From Utricularia gibba (lineage: Eukaryota > Streptophyta > Magnoliopsida > Lamiales > Lentibulariaceae): DNA of 20,252 nt. A program made the position numbers and the translations under genes. The notes below the pieces were generated by a model. The model saw only the letters and a program-made list of their open reading frames with translations, had not been told where the DNA came from and did no database searches. The stretch is from positions 1-20,252 of the forward strand of contig NEEC01000278.1 in the NCBI GenBank assembly GCA_002189035.1. The letters run 5' to 3'. The first letter of the stretch is position 1; the number at the start of each line of letters is the position of its first letter. Below are positions 9,743 to 19,993 of the stretch, piece by piece.

Positions 9743-9896
9743 GGCGGTCTTTGGGTGCACCTGGAACGGGACAAAGGTAATGTTTGGCTTGCACCGAGAG
9801 TTAGTTGTAGTCCGGCAAATAAAGTGATGTATTTATTATCGTTCGGTTTTCGGGGGCTGCCTACATGGTTTTTCAAGGAACCGCTTCTCGTTTTGT
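9743..9896. repeat. Left half of the type monomer (ancestral ~157-bp subunit 1)
   Basis: Running from GGCGG to the next GGCGG, this half (154 bp) shares ordered words with the following half: GGCGG 9743; CTGGAAC 9761; TGGCT 9785; GCAAAT 9815; TGATGTATTTATT 9825; ACATGGTTTTTCAA 9863. Their counterparts lie 150-159 bp downstream. The match is by eye. Conserved words are separated by diverged stretches, so this is an old duplication and not a fresh one. Confidence 0.7.
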
Positions 9897-10058
9897 GGCG
9901 GCCAGTCTCGCTGGGAACTTGGTCCTTGACCCCGATTCTGTATGGCTCATGAGGTCAACTGGATGCAAATCGATTAAAAAAAATGATGCATTTGTTTAAA
10001 TTATGATGTCACGTGCACCCCACATGATTTTTTCAACAACTTACTTTATACTTGAGCA
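9897..10058. repeat. Right half of the type monomer (ancestral ~157-bp subunit 2)
   Basis: This 162-bp half carries GGCGG 9897; CTGGGAAC 9911; TGGCT 9943; GCAAAT 9965; TGATGCATTTGTT 9984; and ACATGATTTTTTCAA 10022, colinear with the left half. It is longer mainly because of the A8 tract and extra bases after TGATGCATTTG. It also holds the palindrome-rich segment, which the left half lacks. Confidence 0.7.
9969..10018. promoter_or_regulatory. Palindrome-rich segment with GTCACGTG (type-unit example)
   Basis: Within 50 bp lie ATCGAT (9969), ATGCAT (9986), TTTAAA (9995), CACGTG (10010) and the overlapping GTGCAC (10013), with an A8 tract between the first two. GTCACGTG fits the bHLH E-box/G-box core and the yeast CDEI form RTCACRTG. 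The segment is present in nearly every A unit. That it binds a protein is inference only. Family B loses ATGCAT, and the unit at 1 loses CACGTG. Confidence 0.4.
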
Positions 10059-10389
10059 GGCGGTCTTTGGGTGCACCTGGAACGGGACAAAGGTAATGTT
10101 TGGCTTGCACCGAGAGTTAGTTGTAGTCCGCAAATAAAGTGATGTATTTATTATCGTTCGGTTTTCGGGGGCTGCCTACATGGTTTTTCAAGGAACCGCT
10201 TCTCGTTTTTGTGGCGGCCAGTCTCGCTGGAACTTGGTCCTCCCCTCTCGCTGGGAACTTGAGTCAACTGACCCGATTCAAATATGGCTCATTAAGGTCA
10301 ACTTTATGCAAATCGATGTCAAAAAAAATGATGCATTTGTTTAAATTATGATGTCACGTGCACCCCACATGATTTTTTCAACAACTTAC
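10045..10389. repeat. Unit with a local duplication and small insertions (345 bp)
   Basis: CTCGCTGG-AACTTG occurs twice (about 10223 and 10247), separated by GTCCTCCC. Downstream words carry insertions or changes: GAGTCAACTGACCCG, AAATATGG, CATTAAGGTC and CTTTATGC. The unit returns to normal at the A tract. Confidence 0.7.
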
Positions 10390-10657
10390 TTTATACTTGA
10401 GCAGGCGGTCTTTGGGTGCACCTGGAACGGGACAAAGGTAATGTTTGGCTTGCACCGAGAGTTAGTTGTAGTCCGGCAAATAAAGTGATGTATTTATTAT
10501 CGTTCGGTTTTCGGGGGCTGCCTACATGGTTTTTCAAGGAACCGCTTCTCGTTTTGTGGCGGCCAGTCTCGCTGGAACTTGGTCCTTGACCCCGATTCTG
10601 TATGGCTCATGAGGTCAACTGGATGCAAATCGATTAAAAAAAATGATGCATTTGTTT

Positions 10658-10709
10658 AAATTATGATGTCACGTGCACCCCACAAATTATGATGTCACGT
10701 GCACCCCAC
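10658..10709. repeat. 26-bp tandem duplication over the CACGTG palindrome
   Basis: The 26 bases from AAATTATG to CCCCAC at 10658-10683 are repeated exactly at 10684-10709, doubling GTCACGTG in this unit. The unit is otherwise regular up to this point. Confidence 0.9.
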
Positions 10710-10732
10710 ATGATTTTTTCAGCACAACTTAC

Positions 10733-11137
10733 TTTATACACCAGGAACGGTCAAAGGGGTGCCGGGACAAAAGTACCGAGAGTTAGTTGTAGTCGGCAAA
10801 TAAAGTGATGTATTTATTATCGTTCGGTTTTCGGGGGCTGCTACATGGTTTTTCAAGGAACCGCTTCTCGTTTTGTGGCGGCCAGTCTCGCTGGGTTGTA
10901 GGTCCGGCAAATAAAGTGATGTATTTATTATCGTTCGGTTTTCTCATGAGGTGCCTACATGGTTTTTCAAGGAACCGCTTCTCGTTTTGTGGCGGCCAGT
11001 CTCGCTGGGAACTTGGTCCTTGCCCCGATTCTGTATGGCTCATGAGGTCAACTGGATGCAAATCGATTAAAAAAAATGATGCATTTGTTTAAATTATGAT
11101 GTCACGTGCACCCCACATGATTTTTTCAACAACTTAC
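10733..11137. repeat. Enlarged unit with ~109-bp internal duplication (405 bp)
   Basis: The start is corrupted (ACACCAGGAACGGTCAAAGG). The segment from TTGTAG at 10787 through GTCTCGCTGGG (10895) is then followed at 10896 by a second TTGTAGGTCCGGCAAATAAAG that repeats it. The second copy has TCATGAGG in place of the GGGGGC run. This is the last badly altered unit of the disrupted domain. Confidence 0.8.
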
Positions 11138-14100
11138 TTTATACTTGAGCAGGCGGTCTTTGGGTGCACCTGGAACGGACAAAGGTAATGTTTGGCTTGC
11201 ACCGAGAGTTAGTTGTAGTCCGGCAAATAAAGTGATGTATTTATTATCGTTCGGTTTTCGGGGGCTGCCTACATGGTTTTTCAAGGAACGCTTCTCGTTT
11301 TTGGCGGCCAGTCTCGCTGGGAACTTGGTCCTTGCCCGATTCTGTATGGCTCATGAGGTCAACTGGATGCAAATCGATTAAAAAAAATGATGCATTTCTT
11401 TAAATATGATGTCACGTGCACCCCACATGATTTTTTCAACAACTTACTTTATACTTGAGCAGGCGGTCTTTGGGTGCACCTGGAACGGGACAAAGGTAAT
11501 GTTTGGCTTGCACGAGAGTTAGTTGTAGTCCGGCAAATAAAGTGATGTATTTATTATCGTTCGGTTTTCGGGGGCTGCCTACATGGTTTTTCAAGGAACG
11601 CTTCTCGTTTTGTGGCGGCCAGTCTCGCTGGGAACTTGGTCCTTGACCCGATTCTGTATGGCTCATGAGGTCAACTGGATGCAAATCGATTAAAAAAAAT
11701 GATGCATTTGTTTAAATTATGATGTCACGTGCACCCCACATGATTTTTTCAACAACTTACTTTATACTTGAGCAGGCGGTCTTTGGGTGCACCTGGAACG
11801 GGACAAAGGTAATGTTTGGCTTGCACCGAGAGTTAGTTGTAGTCCGGCAAATAAAGTGATGTATTTATTATCGTTCGGTTTTCGGGGGCTGCCTACATGG
11901 TTTTTCAAGGAACCGCTTCTCGTTTTGTGGGCCAGTCTCGCTGGGAACTTGGTCCTTGACCCCGATTCTGTATGGCTCATGAGGTCAACTGGATGCAAAT
12001 CGATTAAAAAAAATGATGCATTTGTTTAAATTATGATGTCACGTGCACCCCACATGATTTTTTCAACAACTTACTTTATACTTGAGCAGGCGGTCTTTGG
12101 GTGCACCTGGAACGGGACAAAGGTAATGTTTGGCTTGCACCGAGAGTTAGTTGTAGTCCGGCAAATAAAGTGATGTATTTATTATCGTTCGGTTTTCGGG
12201 GCTGCCTACATGGTTTTTCAAGGAACCGCTTCTCGTTTTGTGGCGGCCAGTCTCGCTGGGAACTTGGTCCTTGACCCCGATTCTGTATGGCTCATGAGGT
12301 CAACTGGATGCAAATCGATTAAAAAAAATGATGCATTTGTTTAAATTATGATGTCACGTGCACCCCACATGATTTTTTCAACAACTTACTTTATACTTGA
12401 GCAGGCGGTCTTTGGGTGCACCTGGAACGGGACAAAGGTAATGTTTGGCTTGCACCGAGAGTTAGTTAGTCCGGCAAATAAAGTGATGTATTTATTATCG
12501 TTCGGTTTCGGGGGCTGCCTACATGGTTTTTCAAGGAACCGCTTCTCGTTTTGTGCGGCCAGTCTCGCTGGGAACTTGGTCCTTGACCCCGATTCTGTAT
12601 GGCTCATGAGGTCAACTGGATGCAAATCGATTAAAAAAATGATGCATTTGTTTAAATTATGATGTCACGTGCACCCCACATGATTTTTTCAACAACTTAC
12701 TTTATACTTGAGCAGGCGGTCTTTGGGTGCACCTGGAACGGACAAAGGTAATGTTTGGCTTGCACCGAGAGTTAGTTGTAGTCCGGCAAATAAAGTGATG
12801 TATTTATTATCGTTCGGTTTTCGGGCTGCCTACATGGTTTTTTCAAGGAACGCTTCTCGTTTTGTGGCGGCCAGTCTCGCTGGGAACTTGGTCCTTGACC
12901 CGATTCTGTATGGCTCATGAGGTCAACTGGATGCAAATCGATTAAAAAAAATGATGCATTTCTTTAAATTATGATGTCACGTGCACCCCACATGATTTTT
13001 TCAACAACTTACTTTATACTTGAGCAGGCGGTCTTTGGGTGCACCTGGAACGGACAAAGGTAATGTTTGGCTTGCACCGAGAGTTAGTTGTAGTCCGGCA
13101 AATAAAGTGATGTATTTATTATCGTTCGGTTTTCGGGGCTGCCTACATGGTTTTTCAAGGAACCGCTTCTCGTTTTGTGGCGGCCAGTCTCGCTGGGAAC
13201 TTGGTCCTTGACCCCGATTCTGTATGGCTCATGAGGTCAACTGGATGCAAATCGATTAAAAAAAATGATGCATTTGTTTAAATTATGATGTCACGTGCAC
13301 CCCACATGATTTTTTCAACAACTTACTTTATACTTGAGCAGGCGGTCTTTGGGTGCACCTGGAACGGGACAAAGGTAATGTTTGGCTTGCACCGAGAGTT
13401 AGTTGTAGTCCGGCAAATAAGTGATGTATTTATTATCGTTCGGTTTTCGGGGGCTGCCTACATGGTTTTTCAAGGAACCGCTTCTCGTTTTGTGCGGCCA
13501 GTCTCGCGGAACTTGGTCCTTGACCCCGATTCTGTATGGCTCATGAGGTCAACTGGATGCAAATCGATTAAAAAAAATGATGCATTTGTTTAAATTATGA
13601 TGTCACGTGCACCCCACATGATTTTTTCAACAACTTACTTTATACTTGAGCAGGCGGTCTTTGGGTGCACCTGGAACGGGACAAAGGTAATGTTTGGCTT
13701 GCACCGAGAGTTAGTTGTAGTCCGGCAAATAAAGTGATGTATTTATTATCGTTCGGTTTTCGGGGCTGCCTACATGGTTTTTCAAGGAACCGCTTCTCGT
13801 TTTGTGGCGGCCAGTCTCGCTGGAACTTGGTCCTTGACCCCGATTCTGTATGGCTCATGAGGTCAACTGGATGCAAATCGATTAAAAAAAATGATGCATT
13901 TGTTTAAATTATGATGTCACGTGCACCCCACATGATTTTTTCAACAACTTACTTTATACTTGAGCAGGCGGTCTTTGGGTGCACCTGGAACGGGACAAAG
14001 GTAATGTTTGGCTTGCACCGAGAGTTAGTTGTAGTCCGGCAAATAAAGTGATGTATATTATCGTTCGGTTTTCGGGGGCTGCCTACATGGTTTTTCAAGG

Positions 14101-17100
14101 AACCGCTTCTCGTTTTGTGGCCCAGTCTCGCTGGGAACTTGGTCCTTGACCCCGATTCTGTATGGCTCATGAGGTCAACTGGATGCAAATCGATTAAAAA
14201 AAATGATGCATTGTTTTAAATTATGATGTCACGTGCACCCCACATGATTTTTTCAACAACTTACTTTATACTTGAGCAGGCGGTCTTTGGGTGCACCTGG
14301 AACGGGACAAAGGTAATGTTTGGCTTGCACCGAGAGTTAGTTGTAGTCCGGCAAATAAAGTGATGTATTTATTATCGTTCGGTTTTCGGGGGCTGCCTAC
14401 ATGGTTTTTCAAGGAACCGCTTCTCGTTTTGTGGCGGCCAGTCTCGCTGGGAACTTGGTCCTTGACCCGATTCTGTATGGCTCATGAGGTCAACTGGATG
14501 CAAATCGATTAAAAAAATGATGCATTTTTTAAATTATGATGTCACGTGCACCCCACATGATTTTTTCAACAACTTACTTTATACTTGAGCAGGCGGTCTT
14601 TGGGTGCACCTGGAACGGGACAAAGGTAATGTTTGGCTTGCACCGAGAGTTAGTTGTAGTCCGGCAAATAAAGTGATGTATTTATTATCGTTCGGTTTTC
14701 GGGGGCTGCCTACATGGTTTTTCAAGGAACGCTTCTCGTTTTGTGGCGGCCAGTCTCGCTGGGAACTTGGTCCTTGACCCGATTCTGTATGGCTCATGAG
14801 GTCAACTGGATGCAAATCGATTAAAAAAAATGATGCATTTCTTTAAATTATGATGTCACGTGCACCCCACATGATTTTTTCAACAACTTACTTTATACTT
14901 GAGCAGGCGGTCTTTGGGTGCACCTGGAACGGGACAAAGGTAATGTTTGGCTTGCACCGAGAGTTAGTTGTAGTCCGGCAAATAAAGTGATGTATTTATT
15001 ATCGTTCGGTTTTCGGGGGCTGCCTACATGGTTTTTCAAGGAACCGCTTCTCGTTTTGTGGCGGCCAGTCTCGCTGGGAACTTGGTCCCCCCGATTCTGT
15101 ATGGCTCATGAGGTCAACTGGATGCAAATCGATTAAAAAAAATGATGCATTTGTTTAAATTATGATGTCACGTGCACCCCACATGATTTTTTCAACAACT
15201 TACTTTATACTTGAGCAGGCGGTCTTTGGGTGCACCTGGAACGGGACAAAGGTAATGTTTGGCTTGCACGAGAGTTAGTTGTAGTCCGGCAAATAAAGTG
15301 ATGTATTTATTATCGTTCGGTTTTCGGGGGCTGCCTACATGTTTTTCAAGGAACCGCTTCTCGTTTTGTGGCGGCCAGTCTCGCTGGGAACTTGGTCCTT
15401 GACCCCGATTCTGTATGGCTCATGAGGTCAACTGGATGCAAATCGATTAAAAAAAATGCATTTGTTTAAATTATGATGTCACGTGCACCCCACATGATTT
15501 TTTCAACAACTTACTTTATACTTGAGCAGGCGGTCTTTGGTGCACCTGGAACGGGACAAAGGTAATGTTTGGCTTGCACCGAGAGTTAGTTGTAGTCCGG
15601 CAAATAAAGTGATGTATTTATTATCGTTCGGTTTTCGGGGGCTGCCTACATGGTTTTTCAAGGAACGCTTCTCGTTTTGTGGCGGCCAGTCTCGCTGGGA
15701 ACTTGGTCCTTGACCCCGATTCTGTATGGCTCATGAGGTCAACTGGATGCAAATCGATTAAAAAAAATGATGCATTTTTAAATTATGATGTCACGTGCAC
15801 CCCACATGATTTTTTCAACAACTTACTTTATACTTGAGCAGGCGGTCTTTGGGTGCACCTGGAACGGACAAAGGTAATGTTTGGCTTGCACCGAGAGTTA
15901 GTTGTAGTCCGGCAAATAAAGTGATGTATTTATTATCGTTCGGTTTTCGGGGCTGCCTACATGGTTTTTCAAGGAACCGCTTTCTCGTTTTGTGGCGGCC
16001 AGTCTCGCTGGGAACTTGGTCCTTGACCCCGATTCTGTATGGCTCATGAGGTCAACTGGATGCAAATCGATTAAAAAAAATGATGCATTTGTTTAAATTA
16101 TGATGTCACGTGCACCCCACATGATTTTTTCAACAACTTACTTTATACTTGAGCAGGCGGTCTTTGGGTGCACCTGGAACGGGACAAGGTAATGTTTGGC
16201 TTGCACCGAGAGTTAGTTGTAGTCCGGCAAATAAAGTGATGTATTTATTATCGTTCGGTTTTCGGGGCTGCCTACATGGTTTTTCAAGGAAACGCTTCTC
16301 GTTTTGTGGCGGCCAGTCTCGCTGGGAACTTGGTCCTTGACCCCGATTCTGTATGGCTCATGAGGTCAACTGGATGCAAATCGATTAAAAAAAATGATGC
16401 ATTTGTTTAAATTATGATGTCACGTGCACCCCACATGATTTTTTCAACAACTTACTTTATACTTGAGCAGGCGGTCTTTGGGTGCACCTGGAACGGGACA
16501 AAGGTAATGTTTGGCTTGCACCGAGAGTTAGTTGTAGTCCGGCAAATAAAGTGATGTATTTATTATCGTTCGGTTTTCGGGGGCTGCCTACATGGTTTTT
16601 CAAGGAACCGCTTCTCGTTTTGTGGCGGCCAGTCTCGCTGGGAACTTGGTCCTTGACCCCGATTCTGTATGGCTCATGAGGTCAACTGGATGCAAATCGA
16701 TTAAAAAAAATGATGCATTTGTTAAATTATGATGTCACGTGCACCCCACATGATTTTTTCAACAACTTACTTTATACTTGAGCAGGCGGTCTTTGGGTGC
16801 ACCTGGAACGGACAAAAGTAATGTTTGGCTTGCACCGAGAGTTAGTTGTAGTCGGCAAATAAAGTGATGTATTTATTATCGTTCGGTTTTCGGGGCTGCC
16901 TACATGGTTTTTCAAGGAACCGCTTCTCGTTTTGTGGCGGCCAGTCTCGCTGGGAACTTGGTCCTTGCCCGATTCTGTATGGCTCATGAGGTCAACTGGA
17001 TGCAAATCGATTTAAAAAAAATGATGCATTTGTTAAATTATGATGTCACGTGCACCCCACATGATTTTTTCAACAACTTACTTTATACTTGAGCAGGCGG

Positions 17101-18646
17101 TCTTTGGTGCACCTGGAACGGGACAAAGGTAATGTTTGGCTTGCACCGAGAGTTAGTTGTAGTCCGGCAAATAAAGTGATGTATTTATTATCGTTCGGTT
17201 TTCGGGGCTGCCTACATGGTTTTTCAAGGAACGCTTCTCGTTTTGTGGCGGCCAGTCTCGCTGGGAACTTGGTCCTTGACCCCGATTCTGTATGGCTCAT
17301 GAGGTCAACTGGATGCAAATCGATTAAAAAAAATGATGCATTTCTTTAAATTATGATGTCACGTGCACCCCACATGATTTTTTCAACAACTTACTTTATA
17401 CTTGAGCAGGCGGTCTTTGGGTGCACCTGGAACGGGACAAAGGTAATGTTTGGCTTGCACCGAGAGTTAGTTGTAGTGGCAAATAAAGTGATGTATTTAT
17501 TATCGTTCGGTTTTCGGGGGCTGCCTACATGGTTTTTCAAGGAACGCTTCTCGTTTTGTGGCGGCCAGTCTCGCTGGGAACTTGGTCCTTGACCCGATTC
17601 TGTATGGCTCATGAGGTCAACTGGATGCAAATCGATTAAAAAAAATGATGCATTTCTTTAAATTATGATGTCACGTGCACCCCACATGATTTTTTCAACA
17701 ACTTACTTTATACTTGAGCAGGCGGTCTTTGGGTGCACCTGGAACGGGACAAAGGTAATGTTTGGCTTGCACCGAGAGTTAGTTGTAGTCGGCAAATAAA
17801 GTGATGTATTTATTATCGTTCGGTTTTCGGGGCTGCCTACATGGTTTTTTCAAGGAACCGCTTCTCGTTTTTGGCGGCCAGTCTCGCTGGGAACTTGGTC
17901 CTTGACCCCGATTCTGTATGGCTCATGAGGTCAACTGGATGCAAATCGATTAAAAAAAATGATGCATTTGTTTAAATTATGATGTCACGTGCACCCCACA
18001 TGATTTTTTCAACAACTTACTTTATACTTGAGCAGGCGGTCTTTGGGTGCACCTGGAACGGGACAAAGGTAATGTTTGGCTTGCACCGAGAGTTAGTTGT
18101 AGTCGGCAAATAAAGTGATGTATTTATTATCGTTCGGTTTCGGGGCTGCCTACATGGTTTTTCAAGGAACCGCTTCTCGTTTTTGTGGCGGCCAGTCTCG
18201 CTGGGAACTTGGTCCTTGACCCCGATTCTGTATGGCTCATGAGGTCAACTGGATGCAAATCGATTAAAAAAATGATGCATTTGTTTAAATTATGATGTCA
18301 CGTGCACCCCACATGATTTTTTCAACAACTTACTTTTATACTTGAGCAGGCGGTCTTTGGGTGCACCTGGAACGGACAAAGGTAATGTTTGGCTTGCACC
18401 GAGAGTTAGTTGTAGTCGGCAAATAAAGTGATGTATTTATTATCGTTCGGTTTTTCGGGGCTGCCTACATGGTTTTTCAAGGAACCGCTTCTCGTTTTTG
18501 GCGGCCAGTCTCGCTGGGAACTTGGTCCTTGACCCCGATTCTGTATGGCTCATGAGGTCAACTGGATGCAAATCGATTAAAAAAATGATGCATTTCTTTA
18601 AATTATGATGTCACGTGCACCCCACATGATTTTTTCAACAACTTAC

Positions 18647-18765
18647 TTTATACTTGATTCTGTATGGCTCATGAGGTCAACTGGATGCAAATCGATTAAA
18701 AAAATGATGCATTTGTTTAAATTATGATGTCACGTGCACCCCACATGATTTTTTCAACAACTTAC
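18647..18765. repeat. Deleted A unit (119 bp remnant)
   Basis: TTTATACTTGA is joined directly to TTCTGTATGGCTCATGAGG, removing about 195 bp. The two parental sites share only GA at the junction (ACTTGAGCAGG and CCCCGATTCTG). The flanking units are clean, so this is a simple internal deletion. Confidence 0.9.
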
Positions 18766-19393
18766 TTTATACTTGAGCAGGCGGTCTTTGGGTGCACCTG
18801 GAACGGGACAAAGGTAATGTTTGGCTTGCACCGAGAGTTAGTTGTAGTCCGGCAAATAAAGTGATGTATTTATTATCGTTCGGTTTTCGGGGCTGCCTAC
18901 ATGGTTTTTCAAGGAACGCTTCTCGTTTTGTGGCGGCCAGTCTCGCTGGGAACTTGGTCCTTGACCCCGATTCTGTATGGCTCATGAGGTCAACTGGATG
19001 CAAATCGATTAAAAAAAATGATGCATTTCTTTAAATTATGATGTCACGTGCACCCCACATGATTTTTTCAACAACTTACTTTATACTTGAGCAGGCGGTC
19101 TTTGGGTGCACCTGGAACGGACAAAGGTAAGGTTTGGCTTGCACCGAGAGTTAGTTGTAGTCCGGCAAATAAAGTGATGTATTTATTATCGTTCGGTTTT
19201 CGGGGCTGCCTACATGGTTTTTCAAGGAACCGCTTCTCGTTTTGTGGCGGCCAGTCTCGCTGGGAACTTGGTCCTTGACCCCGATTCTGTATGGCTCATG
19301 AGGTCAACTGGATGCAAATCGATTAAAAAAAATGATGCATTTGTTTAAATTATGATGTCACGTGCACCCCACATGATTTTTTCAACAACTTAC

Positions 19394-19993
19394 TTATACT
19401 TGAGCAGGCGGTCTTTGGTGCACCTGGAACGGGACAAAGGTAAGGTTTGGCTTGCACCGAGAGTTAGTTGTAGTCCGGCAAATAAAGTGATGTATTTATT
19501 ATCGTTCGGTTTTCGGGGCTGCCTACATGGTTTTTATTCTCGTTTTGTGGCGGCCAGTCTCGCTGGGAACTTGGTCCTTGACCCGATTCTGTATGGCTCA
19601 TGAGGTCAACTGGATGCAAATCGATTAAAAAAAATGATGCATTTGTTTAAATTATGATGTCACGTGCACCCACATGATTTTTCAACAACTTACTTTATAC
19701 TTGAGCAGGCGGTCTTTGGGTGCACCTGGAACTTTGGCTTGCACCGAGAGTTAGTTGTAGTCCGGCAAATAAAGTGATGTATTTATTATCGTTCGGTTTT
19801 CGGGGGCTGCCTACATGGTTTTTCAAGGAACCGCTTCTCGTTTTGTGGCGGCCAGTCTCGCTGGGAACTTGGTCCTTGACCCGATTCTGTATGGCTCATG
19901 AGGTCAACTGGATGCAAATCGATTAAAAAAAATGATGCATTTCTTTAAATTATGATGTCACGTGCACCCCACATGATTTTTTCAACAACTTAC
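19394..19993. repeat. Two consecutive 300-bp A units with small deletions
   Basis: The unit at 19394 has TGGTTTTTATTCTCG where CAAGGAACCGC should lie. The unit at 19694 has CCTGGAACTTTGGC, with about 16 bp (GGGACAAAGGTAATGT) missing. The deletions are at different places, so they are independent. Confidence 0.85.

Larger units (their letters stand above)
9729..10044. repeat. Reference full-length family-A monomer (316 bp)
   Basis: This copy carries the majority state at every site I compared, so it serves as the type unit. In order it holds: a TTGAGCAGG start; palindrome GGTGCACC (9754-9761); a CACCGAGAG segment; AATAAA (9818-9823); TTCGGTTTTCGGGGG (9842-9856); a T5 tract (9869-9873); GGCGGCC (9897-9903); CTCATGAG (9946-9953); octamer-like ATGCAAAT (9963-9970); an A8 tract (9976-9983); GTCACGTG (10008-10015); and a T6 tract (10028-10033). 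GC is about 44% by hand count on the near-identical unit at 4288-4602. About 14 CpG are present against about 15 expected. Shorter copies elsewhere mostly differ by losing one base from runs such as GGGGG, CCCC, CCGG or A8. Confidence 0.9.
5859..11137. repeat. Disrupted array domain: deleted, duplicated and scrambled units
   Basis: The regular spacing breaks here. Unit starts fall at 5859, 6642, 6964, 7131, 7446, 7786, 8159, 8471, 8730, 8936, 9324, 9729, 10045, 10390 and 10733, with intervals from 167 to 405 bp; between 5859 and 6642 the start word is missing from two scrambled units. Normal A copies (for example 7131-7445, 8159-8470 and 9729-10044) sit between abnormal ones, and all remain in the same orientation. 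Nearly all of the abnormal sequence can be explained as monomer words in a changed order or with pieces missing; I see no foreign insert. Rearrangement of the array or failed consensus in a hard-to-assemble region are both possible. Confidence 0.85.

Noticed and set aside
9941-9952. Pol III A-box-like TGGCTCATGAGG, suggesting a tRNA-derived or SINE origin
   Set aside because: It roughly fits the A-box pattern, but I find no B box (GGTTCGANTCC) at a suitable distance and no tRNA-like fold. ATCGTTCGG lies upstream, on the wrong side.
9963-9970. ATGCAAAT octamer as a functional POU-factor site
   Set aside because: It is an exact match to the octamer, but it belongs to the GCAAAT word shared by both halves of the monomer. 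An 8-bp match alone does not support a regulatory call.
5859-11137. Transposon or other foreign insertion causing the disruption
   Set aside because: Nearly all the disrupted sequence can be traced to monomer words. There are no terminal repeats, no target-site duplication around foreign sequence, and no transposase or reverse transcriptase frame.
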